DNA of 64,000 nucleotides, taken from positions 1,859,501 through 1,923,500 of the forward strand of contig NZ_CP095848.1 of NCBI RefSeq assembly GCF_023101345.1. Direction: 5' to 3'. The notes beneath the pieces were generated by a model that did no database searches, was not told the origin of the DNA, and saw only the letters and a program-made list of their open reading frames with translations. Origin of the DNA: Hymenobacter sublimis. GTDB lineage: Bacteria; Bacteroidota; Bacteroidia; Cytophagales; Hymenobacteraceae. The translations under genes were made by a program, and so were the position numbers. Positions 1-9,208 of this stretch are shown here, piece after piece. Position 1 is the first letter of the stretch. Each line of letters begins with the position of its first letter.

Positions 1-1008
1 CTGGTCGCAGCGAAAGGTGGTAGTCGGGCTGATGGCGCCTAGCTGAAGGGCTACGGCGGCATTCACCAATTTAAACACCGAGCCGGGCGGATTAGCCAGC
101 ATGGCCGGGCGGTTCAGCAAGGGCATGTCTTCGTGCTCCAGCAGCTCGGCGCGCACCCCAGCCTGGTCTGGTGCCGTAAGGGTTGCCGCGTTATACACCG
201 GCGCCGACACGTAAGCCAATATTTCCCCGGTGCGCGGGTCCAGGGCCACTAGGTAGCCGCGGCGGTTGCCCAGCAGCTTTTCGGCGTAGGCCTGTAGCTT
301 AACGTCAATGGTGAGGTGTAAGTCCTGGCCCTGCCGGAAAGTGGTATCCTTGGCCCAGGTGCCGTGGGTTTGGCCGTTGGCATCTACCAAGGGGTGGAGG
401 TAGCCGTGACGGCCCTGGAGCAGACCGTTATAATAGGTTTCAACGCCGCCATTGCGCAGCCGGTAAAAACGGCCGCGCCGGTACCGCTTAGCTTGGCGGT
501 AGAACGCCTGCGCCTCGCTGCTCAGGTAGCCCAGCACGGGAGCCGCGGCGCCGGTGGTATACGTGCGCTGGTGGCGCTCAACCACGGCCAGCCTAGGCCA
601 GTCGGCGCTGTCGCGGCGGACCCGTTTGGCTTCAGCGGCAGTAAGCCGAAGCTGGACCGGGTAACCAGCGGGTGCGTCTGGGTAGGGCAGGGCCTCGGCA
701 ATGCGGCGCCGGACGGTGGTTGAATCCCAGCCTAGCAGCAGGCCTAGCGCCAGGGTATCCAGTGGGAAGCGGCGCGGCAGCTTCAGCAGGTACTGCAGGC
801 GGGTGTCAACCAGCACGGAGTCGTTGCGGTCAAGCACGCGGCCCCGGATAAGCGAGTCGGCCACCACGATGCGCCGGCGGGTGTATACCTCCTTGGTTTC
901 CGAGTCCTGCGGCGGTTGGCCGGTCTGTTGCTCTGGTGATGAGCAGGCGGCCAGGGCCACAAGCAAAGCCAGTAGACAGTTCCCCCACTTAGTAAAAGCC
1001 GTGCGCAT
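1..1008 (-). CDS. Class B penicillin-binding protein (PBP2/MrdA-like), N-terminal part, runs off left edge
   Basis: The minus frame is open from an ATG at 1008 to the window edge (336 codons). A PBP dimerisation-type region (RGRVLDRNDSVLVDTRLQY) is followed by the start of the transpeptidase domain: GGVETYYNGLLQG, then YLVALDPRTGEILAYVS, then NPPGSVFK, whose Ser310-x-x-Lys313 is the acylation motif. The SxN and KTG motifs would lie outside the window. The family cross-links peptidoglycan during growth. The N-terminus has a lipobox-like LVALAAC (Cys22) rather than a plain transmembrane anchor, so it may be lipid-anchored. Membership of the transpeptidase family is secure; PBP2 rather than another class B member is inferred. 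Confidence 0.88.
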   Translation of the reverse strand, partial: MRTAFTKWGNCLLALLVALAACSSPEQQTGQPPQDSETKEVYTRRRIVVADSLIRGRVLDRNDSVLVDTRLQYLLKLPRRFPLDTLALGLLLGWDSTTVRRRIAEALPYPDAPAGYPVQLRLTAAEAKRVRRDSADWPRLAVVERHQRTYTTGAAAPVLGYLSSEAQAFYRQAKRYRRGRFYRLRNGGVETYYNGLLQGRHGYLHPLVDANGQTHGTWAKDTTFRQGQDLHLTIDVKLQAYAEKLLGNRRGYLVALDPRTGEILAYVSAPVYNAATLTAPDQAGVRAELLEHEDMPLLNRPAMLANPPGSVFKLVNAAVALQLGAISPTTTFRCDQ

Positions 1009-1313
1009 GGGGTAAAGCTAGAGAATTGCCGGGCTTCGGTGCTGCGCTTTTCGATCAACCGGTTTGCTTACCGCTCGGAACCGCGCGGAATTCAGCTTAG
1101 TGCTAGCTGGTCGGTGGGTAGTAGTTTCTTAGGCTCCCTTTCTGCTTCTACAATTCTATTGCGTGTGCCCCACACTGTTGGCTAATACGGATAAAAACAG
1201 CCAATCGAAAGCAGAAACCGAAGGCGAGGGCTAGGGCAGTTCAGGTAAAATACTTCCCCTTTGAGAGGGCGCCGCTGGGAAACAAGCGAGTTGGGAAAAT
1301 CGTACATGCTTTC
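1009..1313. other. Intergenic region between divergent genes
   Basis: About 300 bases lie between the start of the penicillin-binding protein and the first STAS-like gene. It should hold both promoters. I see no clear TAnnTTTG element, hairpin, RNA gene or repeat in it. Confidence 0.5.
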
Positions 1314-1763
1314 ATGTATGAACAGATTATTCTAGAAGAATCGTATGCCACGGTGTTGGCAGACTCGGCCACGCCTTGCATCATCGTACAGCTACATAGC
1401 TTTGCCAACCGGGAACAGTTTAAGCACATGATGAACACAGGGCTGGAGTACTTCCAGACTCATACCAGCCCCCAACAGCCCTGGGGCTGGATTGCCGATA
1501 CGCGCCGCATGAGTGCCATCCACAACGATATTCAGCAGTGGCTAGCCCACGACTGGAACGTTCGGGCTTACCAAGCGGGTTTGCGCGAGATGAGCATCAT
1601 CACCTCCCAAAACGTGCTCGGGCAGCTGGCAACCCAGCAGTATGCCCAGCTAGCGGTAGCGCAACCCGAAAAATATGTGCTGGAACCTGTTTACTACCCA
1701 TCATTGGAGGAAGCTAAGCAAGGCGTAAGAAAAAGAACTGCAGCGTCCAAGGCTCAGGAATAG
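1314..1763 (+). CDS. STAS/SEC14-like small protein, paralogue 1
   Basis: A 149-residue soluble protein without a signal peptide. It resembles the short STAS/SpoIIAA-like proteins that are abundant in Hymenobacter: a hydrophobic beta strand (CIIVQLHSF), a helix, then WGWIADTRRMSAI followed by a conserved Trp about 10 residues later (QQWLAHDW) and a second strand. The W-x-x-D-[ST]-R pattern recurs in the genes at 1822 and 47982. It lies 58 nt upstream of its paralogue on the same strand, so the two are probably co-transcribed. Such proteins may be anti-sigma antagonists or partner-switch modules, but no partner kinase is adjacent and the function is unknown. Confidence 0.65.
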   Translation: MYEQIILEESYATVLADSATPCIIVQLHSFANREQFKHMMNTGLEYFQTHTSPQQPWGWIADTRRMSAIHNDIQQWLAHDWNVRAYQAGLREMSIITSQNVLGQLATQQYAQLAVAQPEKYVLEPVYYPSLEEAKQGVRKRTAASKAQE

Positions 1764-1821
1764 CCCTGTGCAAGACATTTGAGGGCGCTTCTCATTCATC
1801 ATTGATTTCGAATAGGCTTTT

Positions 1822-2235
1822 ATGCAAGAGTTAAAAACCTCTCTGGGCAGGGTGTACCTAACAGTAGATACCGATTATGAAAACCAGTGGATCCGGGTAA
1901 ACTGGCAAGGCTACCTGACCGCCGACAGCATTCAGGAAGGGGCCAAGGCCTACACCGAAGCGCTAGCCAAGGCCGGATTTTCCTGCGTTCTAAACGACAC
2001 CCGTTCCGTACGCGGCCCCTGGGACCATTCCATGGATTGGGTCATCAACGAATGGGCACCCAATGCGGCTGCGGCCGGTATGCGTTACTTCGCCCTGATT
2101 TCGACGCCGGAAACCCTAGCCGACGGCTCCGCGGCCAACTTCTACGCCCAGCTAAAAGCCTTCCACGCCGAGGTGTTCGACAGCACTGAAGCGGCTGAGG
2201 AGTGGCTACACCGCGTGTGTAACGAGGAAAAATAA
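1822..2235 (+). CDS. STAS/SEC14-like small protein, paralogue 2
   Basis: A 137-residue soluble protein related to the preceding gene. It has a beta strand (WIRVNWQGYL), a helix with regularly spaced Ala/Lys, CVLNDTRSVRG, a Trp-containing helix (MDWVINEWAP), another strand (YFALIST) and a C-terminal helix ending EEWLHRVC. The last motif is almost identical to the MQWLHRVC end of the gene at 47982, which argues for common descent. Soluble STAS-like proteins in this phylum have no established function. The ATG is the first start after the upstream gene. Confidence 0.65.
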   Translation: MQELKTSLGRVYLTVDTDYENQWIRVNWQGYLTADSIQEGAKAYTEALAKAGFSCVLNDTRSVRGPWDHSMDWVINEWAPNAAAAGMRYFALISTPETLADGSAANFYAQLKAFHAEVFDSTEAAEEWLHRVCNEEK

Positions 2236-2571
2236 ACTGCTTGGCTCAGGGCTGCTGCACGAGCAACGGCTAGGAGAGATGGAACAACGGAGGTATAGGG
2301 GCCGGCAGTGGACCCGCGAGTAGTATTAAGTAATACGCCGCGGTAGCAGGACCTGCACTTTAAGTATCTCTCAGTAAGAAATGCGCCGCTTGGATAGCTC
2401 CAGGCGGCGCGGTTGTGGTTTGCTGCTTTACGGCAGTGCAGGTATTATCCGCTGGTCACGAGTTACGCTGCGCTAAACTCGCGCCAGTTGGGGGCGAAAG
2501 CGGGTGTCGTGTAAGGATGATTAAATGCCAACCTAGTTGGCTAAGTTGGGATTGAAATAGTTAGTAAGACC
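2236..2571. other. Intergenic region between convergent genes
   Basis: About 335 bases separate the second STAS-like gene from the end of the AT-rich gene. I see no convincing ORF, RNA gene, strong terminator or repeat. Base composition drops towards the AT-rich gene. Confidence 0.4.
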
Positions 2572-3882
2572 CTATCCTTGACGTAATTTCCATACAAAAA
2601 AATATTTATTATTCCTTATTTCAGATTCGATGTTTGTTAACTTTTTAGTGTTATCCCCAAATTTGCTTAAGTAGTTAATCCCACCAAGCCCAGCTACAAT
2701 TTGACCAATATTTTCTGGTAAAAAATGCGAGAAAAGGCCAATGGAAACAAAGGTGGTTCCTACTATGATATCTTTTACCAAATCAGCGACGATAATCTTC
2801 TTTGCCGATTTGATGCTTTGATTCATTTTATTGATTTCAGGAAGTATTTCATCCCGAAATGCTTCTTTAAGGTTAGTGTCATTTTCTTTTGAGTTAGATA
2901 AAAAGTTAGTAAGGGAATCTCGATAAACTTGGAAAGCTTCGCCCTCTTTTTTTCTTAAGTTTATTAGATTGTCCAGAGGGACGTTTGGAATATGTGGGAT
3001 ATGGTGAGAAAGAGAGGAAGTGAACTTCTTATTTAGAATGCTTTTATTCTTGTCTTGAATAAGAGTCGAATCTATTTCTCTATCTGTTAGATAAGAAGAG
3101 TTATATATGTTCGAGTAGTAATTTTGTGTCAACAAATCGTCTATGATAGGATGGACGAATTCATTAATTAAACCCAGCTTTGTTGCTTGCCTTTTCGTTA
3201 ATACACCTTGAGTTTTTCTGCCCAGCTTTTTCCTCAAATCTACAAGCGCGTTTCCAGTGTAGCTAAATCCACTGGGATGCTCAAGAATTTCCTCGGGGCC
3301 TTCTGCTATAATGAAAGCATCTCCGTCTTCGTCTGTTTCAAGAATGAATTCAATTTCATTCAGGAACGTCTCTTTTAATGAAATTTCTGCTTCAATAATT
3401 TTTGCCTCGTATTCTTTAGTAATTGCTTTGGTTTCTCGCAAACAATCTCTGCATATGTGCTGAAATGTAGTTGTAAACAAAAAAATGCCAGCATCGAGTA
3501 ATGGTTTTACATGATAAAGCACTTTAATATCTGCAATAAGCAGAGCTTTTGCATAATCACTGAAATAAGCGGTATGTAAGTATTTTTCGAATGGATTTTG
3601 TATATAAACTACATCAGCATATAATGCTGCATTTCTTGCTAAAGTGTCTATATGGTTAATACGGCATAGGTCTCGAGAACATGGAAAAGTTCCTCCGCTT
3701 AGAGTGTTATTTGCTACAAAACTGAATTTAGAATCATGTTTTATGCTATTAGAACGTTGGATAATGCTTATTGCCGAGTCAATTACTGCATAAATTTTAT
3801 CGTCACTCATTGTGGCAATAATTTTATTGCAATGCTTCGGCGTCCAAAGTTGCTGATAAAGTAAATCGAAAAGTTCTTTCAT
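2572..3882 (-). CDS. AT-rich hypothetical protein with C-terminal hydrophobic segments
   Basis: About 436 residues. I place the start at ATG 3882 (MKELFDLLYQQ), not at the longest-frame ATG at 3942, because codons from 3942 would be read through the perfect hairpin at 3899-3934 that ends icmF. Cysteine/histidine clusters occur near residues 60-75 (PCSRDLCRINH) and near 145 (HICRDC), a possible metal site. The middle is charged and helical. Near the C-terminus are two hydrophobic stretches (IIVADLVKDIIVGTTFVSIG and ENIGQIVAGLGGI) that could cross a membrane. The coding DNA is far more AT-rich than its neighbours and uses AT-ending codons, which suggests recent transfer. I do not recognise the family. 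Confidence 0.6.
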   Translation of the reverse strand: MKELFDLLYQQLWTPKHCNKIIATMSDDKIYAVIDSAISIIQRSNSIKHDSKFSFVANNTLSGGTFPCSRDLCRINHIDTLARNAALYADVVYIQNPFEKYLHTAYFSDYAKALLIADIKVLYHVKPLLDAGIFLFTTTFQHICRDCLRETKAITKEYEAKIIEAEISLKETFLNEIEFILETDEDGDAFIIAEGPEEILEHPSGFSYTGNALVDLRKKLGRKTQGVLTKRQATKLGLINEFVHPIIDDLLTQNYYSNIYNSSYLTDREIDSTLIQDKNKSILNKKFTSSLSHHIPHIPNVPLDNLINLRKKEGEAFQVYRDSLTNFLSNSKENDTNLKEAFRDEILPEINKMNQSIKSAKKIIVADLVKDIIVGTTFVSIGLFSHFLPENIGQIVAGLGGINYLSKFGDNTKKLTNIESEIRNNKYFFVWKLRQG

Positions 3883-3898
3883 GATTATCAATAATGTT

Positions 3899-3934
3899 GG
3901 CCCAGAACCCGGACTCGTTTCCTGGTTCTGGGCC
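3899..3934 (-). terminator. Hairpin after icmF
   Basis: A perfect inverted repeat with arms of about 12 bp (TGGCCCAGAACC and its complement) lies 18 nt beyond the icmF stop. The tail is AT-rich rather than pure T. It sits inside the longest frame of the downstream gene, which argues for that gene's later start. Confidence 0.7.
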
Positions 3935-3952
3935 ATTCGCACAAGAATAAAC

Positions 3953-6900
3953 TTACATATTTCGCCGATACTGGCCGCCTACCTCAAACAGGGCGTTCGT
4001 AATCTGGCCTAGGGAGCAGAACTTCACGGTTTCCATCAGCTCCTCGAAGAGGTTGCCGTTGGCTACTGCCACTTGTTGCAGCTGCTTCAGGCGCTGCTCG
4101 GCGGTGCCTTGGTTGCGGGCGTGCAGGTTCTGGAGCATAGCTATTTGATACTGCTTTTCCTCCTCCGTGGCGCGGATTACCTCAGCCGGGATGACTGTGG
4201 GTGAGCCTTTGGAGGAGAGGAAGGTGTTCACGCCGATGATGGGGTACTCGCCAGTGTGCTTGAGCATCTCATAGTGCATGCTTTCTTCCTGAATCTTGCC
4301 GCGCTGGTACATGGTTTCCATGGCGCCCAGCACGCCGCCGCGCTCCGTGATGCGGTCAAACTCCAGCAGCACCGCTTCTTCCACTAGGTCAGTGAGTTCT
4401 TCGATGATGAAGGAGCCTTGCAGCGGGTTTTCGTTCTTGGCCAGGCCTAGCTCCCGATTGATGATGAGCTGAATGGCCATGGCCCGGCGCACCGATTCCT
4501 CGGTGGGCGTGGTAATGGCCTCATCGTAGGCGTTAGTGTGCAGGGAGTTGCAGTTATCGTAGATGGCGTAGAGGGCCTGCAACGTAGTGCGGATATCGTT
4601 GAAGTCGATTTCCTGGGCGTGCAAGCTCCGGCCGCTGGTCTGGATGTGGTACTTCAACATCTGCGAGCGGGCGTTGGCACCGTACTTCAGCTTCATGGCC
4701 TTAGCCCAGATGCGGCGCGCCACGCGGCCAATTACCGCGTACTCGGGGTCAATGCCGTTGGAGAAGAAGAACGACAGGTTGGGGGCAAAGTCGTTCACGT
4801 CCATGCCCCGGCTCACGTAGTACTCCACGAAGGTGAAGCCGTTGCTGAGGGTAAGGGCCAGCTGGGTAATGGGGTTGGCACCGGCCTCGGCAATGTGGTA
4901 GCCGGAAATTGACACCGAGTAGAAGTTGCGAACCTTCTCTTTGATGAAGTATTCCTGCACATCGCCCATGAGGCGCAGGGCAAACTCCGTGGAGAAGATG
5001 CAGGTGTTCTGGGCCTGGTCTTCCTTCAGGATGTCGGCCTGCACGGTGCCGCGCACCTGGCTGAGCGTGCGCACCTTGATGGTGGCGTACACGTCGGCGG
5101 GTAGCACCTGGTCGCCGGTTACGCCGAGCAGCATGAGGCCCAGGCCATCGTTGCCGGCGGGCAGCTCGCCTTGGTAGCTGGGGCGCGCTACCCCTTTCTC
5201 CTGATAGATGGCTTCAATCTTCTGGTTGACTTCGTCTTCTAGCCCGTGCTCCTTGATGTACAGCTCGCACTGCTGATCAATAGCGGCGTTCATGAAGAAG
5301 GCCGCCAGCTGCGCGGCCGGACCATTAATGGTCATCGACACGGAGGTAGTCGGGTTAGCCAAGTTGAAGCCGGAATACAGCTTCTTGGCATCGTCGAGGC
5401 AGGCGATGCTCACGCCGGCGTTACCGATTTTGCCGTAGATGTCGGGCCGGTGGTCGGGGTCTTCGCCGTAGAGCGTTACGGAGTCGAAGGCCGTGCTCAG
5501 GCGCTTGGCCGGCAGGCCGGCCGATACGTAGTGGAAGCGGCGGTTAGTGCGCTCGGGTCCACCTTCGCCGGCAAACATGCGGGTAGGGTCTTCGCCTTCG
5601 CGCTTGAAGGGAAACACGCCGGCCGTGTAGGGAAACTCGCCGGGCACGTTTTCCTGTAGCTGCCAGCGCAGCAAATCACCCCAGGCCGTGTAGCGCGGCA
5701 GGCTGACCTTGGGAATCTGCTGGTTCGAGAGGCTGGTAGTGTGGGTCTGGATGCGGATTTCCTTGTCGCGCACCTTGAAGATGAACTCGGGGGCTTTGTA
5801 AGCGGCTACCTTTTGCGGCCAGGTCTCCAGGAGTTTCCAGTTTTGGCCGTCCAGCCGGAGCTTGATTTCCTCGAAGGTGCTCTCCAGGCCGGCGACGAGG
5901 TTTCCTGATCCGGGGGCGTTGCTGCCGTTCCCAGCGCCAGATCCTCCACCGGCGGGGTTACTTCCGAGGCTTTGGACGGCTCCGATGGCTTGCCGGATTC
6001 CGTAGAGCTGCTGAGCGGTGTCAGACTGTTTTTGAACCCACTGGTCATATTGGCGGTTGGTTTCGGCTATTTCAGAAAGGTAACGCGTGCGGTGAGGCGG
6101 AATGATATAAATCTTCTCCGAATCCTCCTTGGTAGTCTCAAGCTGCGAGGCAAACGGCACGCCCGTCTTGGCTTCTACGGTGGCCAGCACAGCCCGGTAC
6201 AGCCGGTTCATGCCGGGGTCGTTGAACTGGGAGGCGATGGTACCGAACACCGGCATCGAGTCCAGAGGCGTGTCCCAGAGCTGGTGGTTGCGCTGGAACT
6301 GCTTGCGCACGTCGCGCAGCGCATCGAGGGCGCCGCGCTTGTCGAACTTGTTGAGGGCAATGACGTCGGCAAAATCGAGCATGTCGATTTTCTCCAGCTG
6401 GGTAGCGGCGCCGTACTCCGGCGTCATCACGTACAGGCTGGCGTCGGAGTGCTCAATGATTTCCGTATCCGACTGGCCGATGCCGGAGGTTTCGAGGATA
6501 ATCAGGTCGAAGTCGGCGGCGCGCACCACGTCCACGGCATCCTGCACATACTTGCTCAGGGCCAGGTTGCTCTGGCGCGTAGCCAGGCTGCGCATGTACA
6601 CCCGCGGCGAGTTGATGGAGTTCATCCGGATACGGTCGCCTAGGAGGGCCCCGCCGGTTTTGCGCTTGCTGGGATCCACCGAAATGATGGCAATGGTTTT
6701 CTCCGGAAAGTCGAGCAGGAAGCGGCGCACCAGCTCGTCTACTAGGCTCGACTTACCCGCACCGCCCGTGCCCGTGATGCCCAGGATCGGGGCCTTCGAG
6801 GTGCCGACGGGGGTAGGGTCGAGGCGTTGATCATTGCCCGCTTCCGACTGCTGAAAATCAGCAATCAGCTGGCCTTTCACCCGCTCAAACTCCTGGGGGA

Positions 6901-7432
6901 AGTTTTCGGCGGCCGAAATCAGGCGGCCAATGCTGCGGGCGTCCTTCTCCTTTACGTGGCCAGCCTCGCCGTTAAGGTTCTGGCCGGTGGGGAAGTCCGA
7001 CTTCTGGAGCAGGTCGTTGATCATGCCCTGCAGGCCCATGGCGCGGCCGTGGTCGGGGGAGTAGATGCGGGTGATGCCGTAGGCTTCTAGTTCCTCGATT
7101 TCGGTGGGCAGAATTACGCCGCCGCCGCCACCGAAGATTTTTACGTGCCCCGCGCCGCGCTCCTTGAGCAAGTCAAACATGTACTTGAAGTACTCGTTGT
7201 GGCCGCCCTGGTAGGAGGTAATGGCAATGGCCTGGGCGTCTTCCTGAATGGCGCAGTCCACGATTTCCTGCACCGAGCGGTTGTGGCCCAGGTGAATTAC
7301 TTCGGCGCCGCTGCTCTGAATGATGCGGCGCATGATATTAATGGCGGCGTCGTGACCATCAAACAGGGCCGCCGCCGTCACGATGCGGATGTGGTTTTGG
7401 GGCTTATACGGAGCTACGGGAGCTGCTTGCAT
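3953..7432 (-). CDS. icmF: Fused isobutyryl-CoA/acyl-CoA mutase with G-protein chaperone (IcmF)
   Basis: At 1159 residues it has the IcmF layout in one chain. A B12-binding domain (residues about 15-145) carries the DGHD motif that supplies the cobalt-ligand His and a Gly-rich loop (IFGGGGGVI). A MeaB-like P-loop GTPase follows (GTGGAGKSS near 220, with NKFDKRG further on). Then comes a long linker and the substrate-binding mutase barrel (residues about 560-1120, with [17 protein letters not shown] motifs read as [15 protein letters not shown]). The family interconverts branched and linear acyl-CoAs with adenosylcobalamin, and the GTPase edits the cofactor. A Gly/Ser-rich insertion near residue 490 is low complexity. 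The ATG at 7432 suits the family N-terminus. No cobalamin riboswitch is evident upstream. Confidence 0.9.
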   Translation of the reverse strand: MQAAPVAPYKPQNHIRIVTAAALFDGHDAAINIMRRIIQSSGAEVIHLGHNRSVQEIVDCAIQEDAQAIAITSYQGGHNEYFKYMFDLLKERGAGHVKIFGGGGGVILPTEIEELEAYGITRIYSPDHGRAMGLQGMINDLLQKSDFPTGQNLNGEAGHVKEKDARSIGRLISAAENFPQEFERVKGQLIADFQQSEAGNDQRLDPTPVGTSKAPILGITGTGGAGKSSLVDELVRRFLLDFPEKTIAIISVDPSKRKTGGALLGDRIRMNSINSPRVYMRSLATRQSNLALSKYVQDAVDVVRAADFDLIILETSGIGQSDTEIIEHSDASLYVMTPEYGAATQLEKIDMLDFADVIALNKFDKRGALDALRDVRKQFQRNHQLWDTPLDSMPVFGTIASQFNDPGMNRLYRAVLATVEAKTGVPFASQLETTKEDSEKIYIIPPHRTRYLSEIAETNRQYDQWVQKQSDTAQQLYGIRQAIGAVQSLGSNPAGGGSGAGNGSNAPGSGNLVAGLESTFEEIKLRLDGQNWKLLETWPQKVAAYKAPEFIFKVRDKEIRIQTHTTSLSNQQIPKVSLPRYTAWGDLLRWQLQENVPGEFPYTAGVFPFKREGEDPTRMFAGEGGPERTNRRFHYVSAGLPAKRLSTAFDSVTLYGEDPDHRPDIYGKIGNAGVSIACLDDAKKLYSGFNLANPTTSVSMTINGPAAQLAAFFMNAAIDQQCELYIKEHGLEDEVNQKIEAIYQEKGVARPSYQGELPAGNDGLGLMLLGVTGDQVLPADVYATIKVRTLSQVRGTVQADILKEDQAQNTCIFSTEFALRLMGDVQEYFIKEKVRNFYSVSISGYHIAEAGANPITQLALTLSNGFTFVEYYVSRGMDVNDFAPNLSFFFSNGIDPEYAVIGRVARRIWAKAMKLKYGANARSQMLKYHIQTSGRSLHAQEIDFNDIRTTLQALYAIYDNCNSLHTNAYDEAITTPTEESVRRAMAIQLIINRELGLAKNENPLQGSFIIEELTDLVEEAVLLEFDRITERGGVLGAMETMYQRGKIQEESMHYEMLKHTGEYPIIGVNTFLSSKGSPTVIPAEVIRATEEEKQYQIAMLQNLHARNQGTAEQRLKQLQQVAVANGNLFEELMETVKFCSLGQITNALFEVGGQYRRNM

Positions 7433-7474
7433 AGCGCGGAAGGTTTGGGTGGAATTTGGGGTAGCGAAGGTACG

Positions 7475-7504
7475 AAAAAAGCCCCGGCGGGGTGGGCCGG
7501 GGCT
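7475..7504 (-). terminator. Intrinsic terminator after the gene at 7566
   Basis: An 8-bp GC stem (AGCCCCGG/CCGGGGCT) with a 9-nt loop is followed on the minus strand by a run of six T. It is nearly identical to the element at 8515-8545. Confidence 0.85.
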
Positions 7505-7565
7505 GGTTCAGCAGTCATAAGCAGCACAAGGGTGGCGTAGCTGACCGCTCAGGCCACCGCCGGCC

Positions 7566-8444
7566 TCACTCTTGCCAGCTCTGGACCTTCAGGTACATGC
7601 TAGGTTGCATGGGGAAAGTGGTCCACTGGGCCTGACTTTTGTTCCGGCTGAATACCCGGTGCAGTGGAGCCGGAAACACGGCCGGAATGCCAAAGAACCA
7701 GCGCTCCGCAGAAGGCGTGTCATTATCGAGCCACTGCAGAGCCAGGGCCACCGGTTGCTTTTTCTCGAGTTGCAAGTTGTAGGAGCGCAAATCCACTGAA
7801 ATCCAGCCGGTGCGTTGGTCGCGCACCACAAATTGTACGTCATCAGGCAGCAGAGCCGTAGCCGGTTTGCCGTCGCGTACCGCATACAGCATCAGCCGGA
7901 ACCGGACCGCCCGGAATGGGTTGCTTTCGATATACACGTTGAAACTATCCACGTAGCAGCTTCGGGCAGGGCGGAGAAAGGTGCCAAATTCCCGACCCCG
8001 CATATCGCGGGGGCCGGTGCTGTCCTGACTCATGCTGCTGATGCCCCAACGGGCCATACCGCTTTTGCCGGAGTGGCCTAGCACTTCCGGGCGTAGCTGC
8101 CGGTGCCGCACGGTTACTTCTCGCAATGCCTGCGCCCGGGGCCGCAGCTTCATCAGGGCCGCGTGTTGCTGTCGCAAAGCTGGTAGCGGTACCCGAACCG
8201 GCCAGTACCCTACGCAGGACACAACCACGGTATCCTGGGACGTCAGTTCCGGCGAGTCGGGGAAACTAAAGCGGCCTTGCGCATCGGTCACCGTTCCGAA
8301 AGGTTTATTCCGCACGCCCACGGAGGCAAACGGCATGGGCGTAGTCAGGGAATCGTGCAGCACGGTGCCGTGCAGCGCTTGGGCGTGTAGCCCGCAGGCC
8401 GGGAGCAGAAGGAGCAATACATTCCCCCAAAAGGTAAACCGCAT
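7566..8444 (-). CDS. Secreted carboxypeptidase-regulatory-domain protein, paralogue 1
   Basis: About 292 residues from ATG 8444 (MRFTFWGN), which starts a clean signal peptide ending near LHAQA; the longer frame to 8498 would put 18 residues in front of it. The mature N-terminus is a carboxypeptidase D regulatory-like beta-sandwich (GTVLHDSLTTPMPFASVGV, then GTVTDAQGRFSF, then VVSCVGY), the module of TonB-dependent receptor N-termini. The C-terminal half contains PARSCYVDSFNVYI and GWISVDLRSYNLQLE and is shared with the protein at 9877. It is probably envelope-associated; no enzymatic motif is seen. It ends in its own terminator. Confidence 0.75.
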   Translation of the reverse strand: MRFTFWGNVLLLLLPACGLHAQALHGTVLHDSLTTPMPFASVGVRNKPFGTVTDAQGRFSFPDSPELTSQDTVVVSCVGYWPVRVPLPALRQQHAALMKLRPRAQALREVTVRHRQLRPEVLGHSGKSGMARWGISSMSQDSTGPRDMRGREFGTFLRPARSCYVDSFNVYIESNPFRAVRFRLMLYAVRDGKPATALLPDDVQFVVRDQRTGWISVDLRSYNLQLEKKQPVALALQWLDNDTPSAERWFFGIPAVFPAPLHRVFSRNKSQAQWTTFPMQPSMYLKVQSWQE

Positions 8445-8514
8445 ACGAATTATTGGACGTTGGATAGGTACAGCTAGCAGAGCGTTGGGCAAGGGCAATG
8501 CGTTGCAAAGCGCA

Positions 8515-8545
8515 TAAAAAAAGCCCCGGTGGGGTGGGCCGGGGC
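8515..8545 (-). terminator. Intrinsic terminator closing the 21-bp repeat region
   Basis: A 7-bp GCCCCGG/CCGGGGC stem with a 9-nt loop has a T run on the minus strand. It is almost a copy of the terminator at 7475-7504. It lies 3' of the repeat array on the minus strand and upstream of the gene starting at 8444, so it implies a minus-strand transcript reading through the repeats. Confidence 0.75.
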
Positions 8546-8560
8546 AGCTATAGAAGCACC

Positions 8561-8791
8561 CATGCAGCAGATGCAGGCGGCCGTGTTGTAGGCTTGAACT
8601 CCCGTGCGACGACCTTTGATAGCCGAGTGATAAGCTCGAACGCCCGCGCGACGACCTTTAACGGTCGCATGGCAGGCTGAGTTAAGTGCGTGACGCCCTT
8701 GAACGGTCGTGCAACAGTCTTTGCTAATTGCGTGATACGCTTAGTTGGATACACAGTAGGCTTACTGAAGGGCGCGACAGGCTTAAACCTG
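8561..8791. repeat. Degenerate 21-bp tandem repeat array, about 11 units
   Basis: Units begin at 8561, 8582, 8603, 8624, 8645, 8666, 8687, 8708, 8729, 8750 and 8771. Most start with CGYGCGAC or a close variant and have a CTTTRA-like centre. The units at 8603 and 8645 are the most alike (GCGACGACCTTT shared), hinting at a 42-bp higher-order period. Because 21 is divisible by 3, the minus frame reads as heptapeptide-like repeats (KVVARAF, KVVAREF). That frame is open from 8799 to 8548 but has no ATG, only a GTG at 8754. It may be a short repeat protein or a structured RNA. Confidence 0.7.
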
Positions 8792-8907
8792 TAGGCCGCC
8801 TACCAGGAGCGGCTATCATTGCTTTGGGAGCCGTTGGAAATTCTACAAAAGAAGCTCAAAAGGGGTAGTAAGAGGCTTTTCGGAAAAGAAAAAACCAAAA
8901 ACAGAAG

Positions 8908-9177
8908 TTAAGCTTCTTCGTCAAAGTCAGCAATAAAATCCCTGCCTCCTGTAGTGTTGAAGCTATTCAGCACTATCTCTAGGGCTTCTAGAGGTATATT
9001 CATTGACTCGAAGGCTTCAAAGCTTACCCGTTTCTGGTCATCGTGCCTAAATAGTTCTAGTAGTAGAATCGACTTGCTGCCAGTGTACTCAAATAACTGC
9101 CAACCAAGACCGTCTCGTGGATTTACGTCGCTCGCTAGTACTATACCGAACCGCCTATTCTCAATTGTAAAACCCAT
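8908..9177 (-). CDS. Small hypothetical protein (89 aa)
   Basis: A compact acidic protein with alternating predicted strands (RFGIVLASDV, WQLFEYT, SILLLELF) and an acidic C-terminus ending DFDEEA. It has no signal peptide or cysteine. It starts 31 nt after the stop of the Uma2-type gene on the same strand, so the two may be co-transcribed. Size and acidity would fit an immunity-type or regulatory partner, but nothing in the sequence identifies it. Codons are somewhat more AT-rich than those of the neighbours. Confidence 0.5.
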   Translation of the reverse strand: MGFTIENRRFGIVLASDVNPRDGLGWQLFEYTGSKSILLLELFRHDDQKRVSFEAFESMNIPLEALEIVLNSFNTTGGRDFIADFDEEA

Positions 9178-9208
9178 TGCTTATTAAAAAGGTCGATGGT
9201 TGAGCTAG

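Noticed and set aside
5972..6830. Plus-strand frames of 223 and 233 codons inside icmF
   Set aside because: They are mirror frames of a clear 1159-residue enzyme and show no domain.
8561..8791. 21-bp periodic array as a CRISPR
   Set aside because: Repeat and spacer are not distinguishable; the whole 21-bp unit is degenerate and contiguous, and no cas genes are present.
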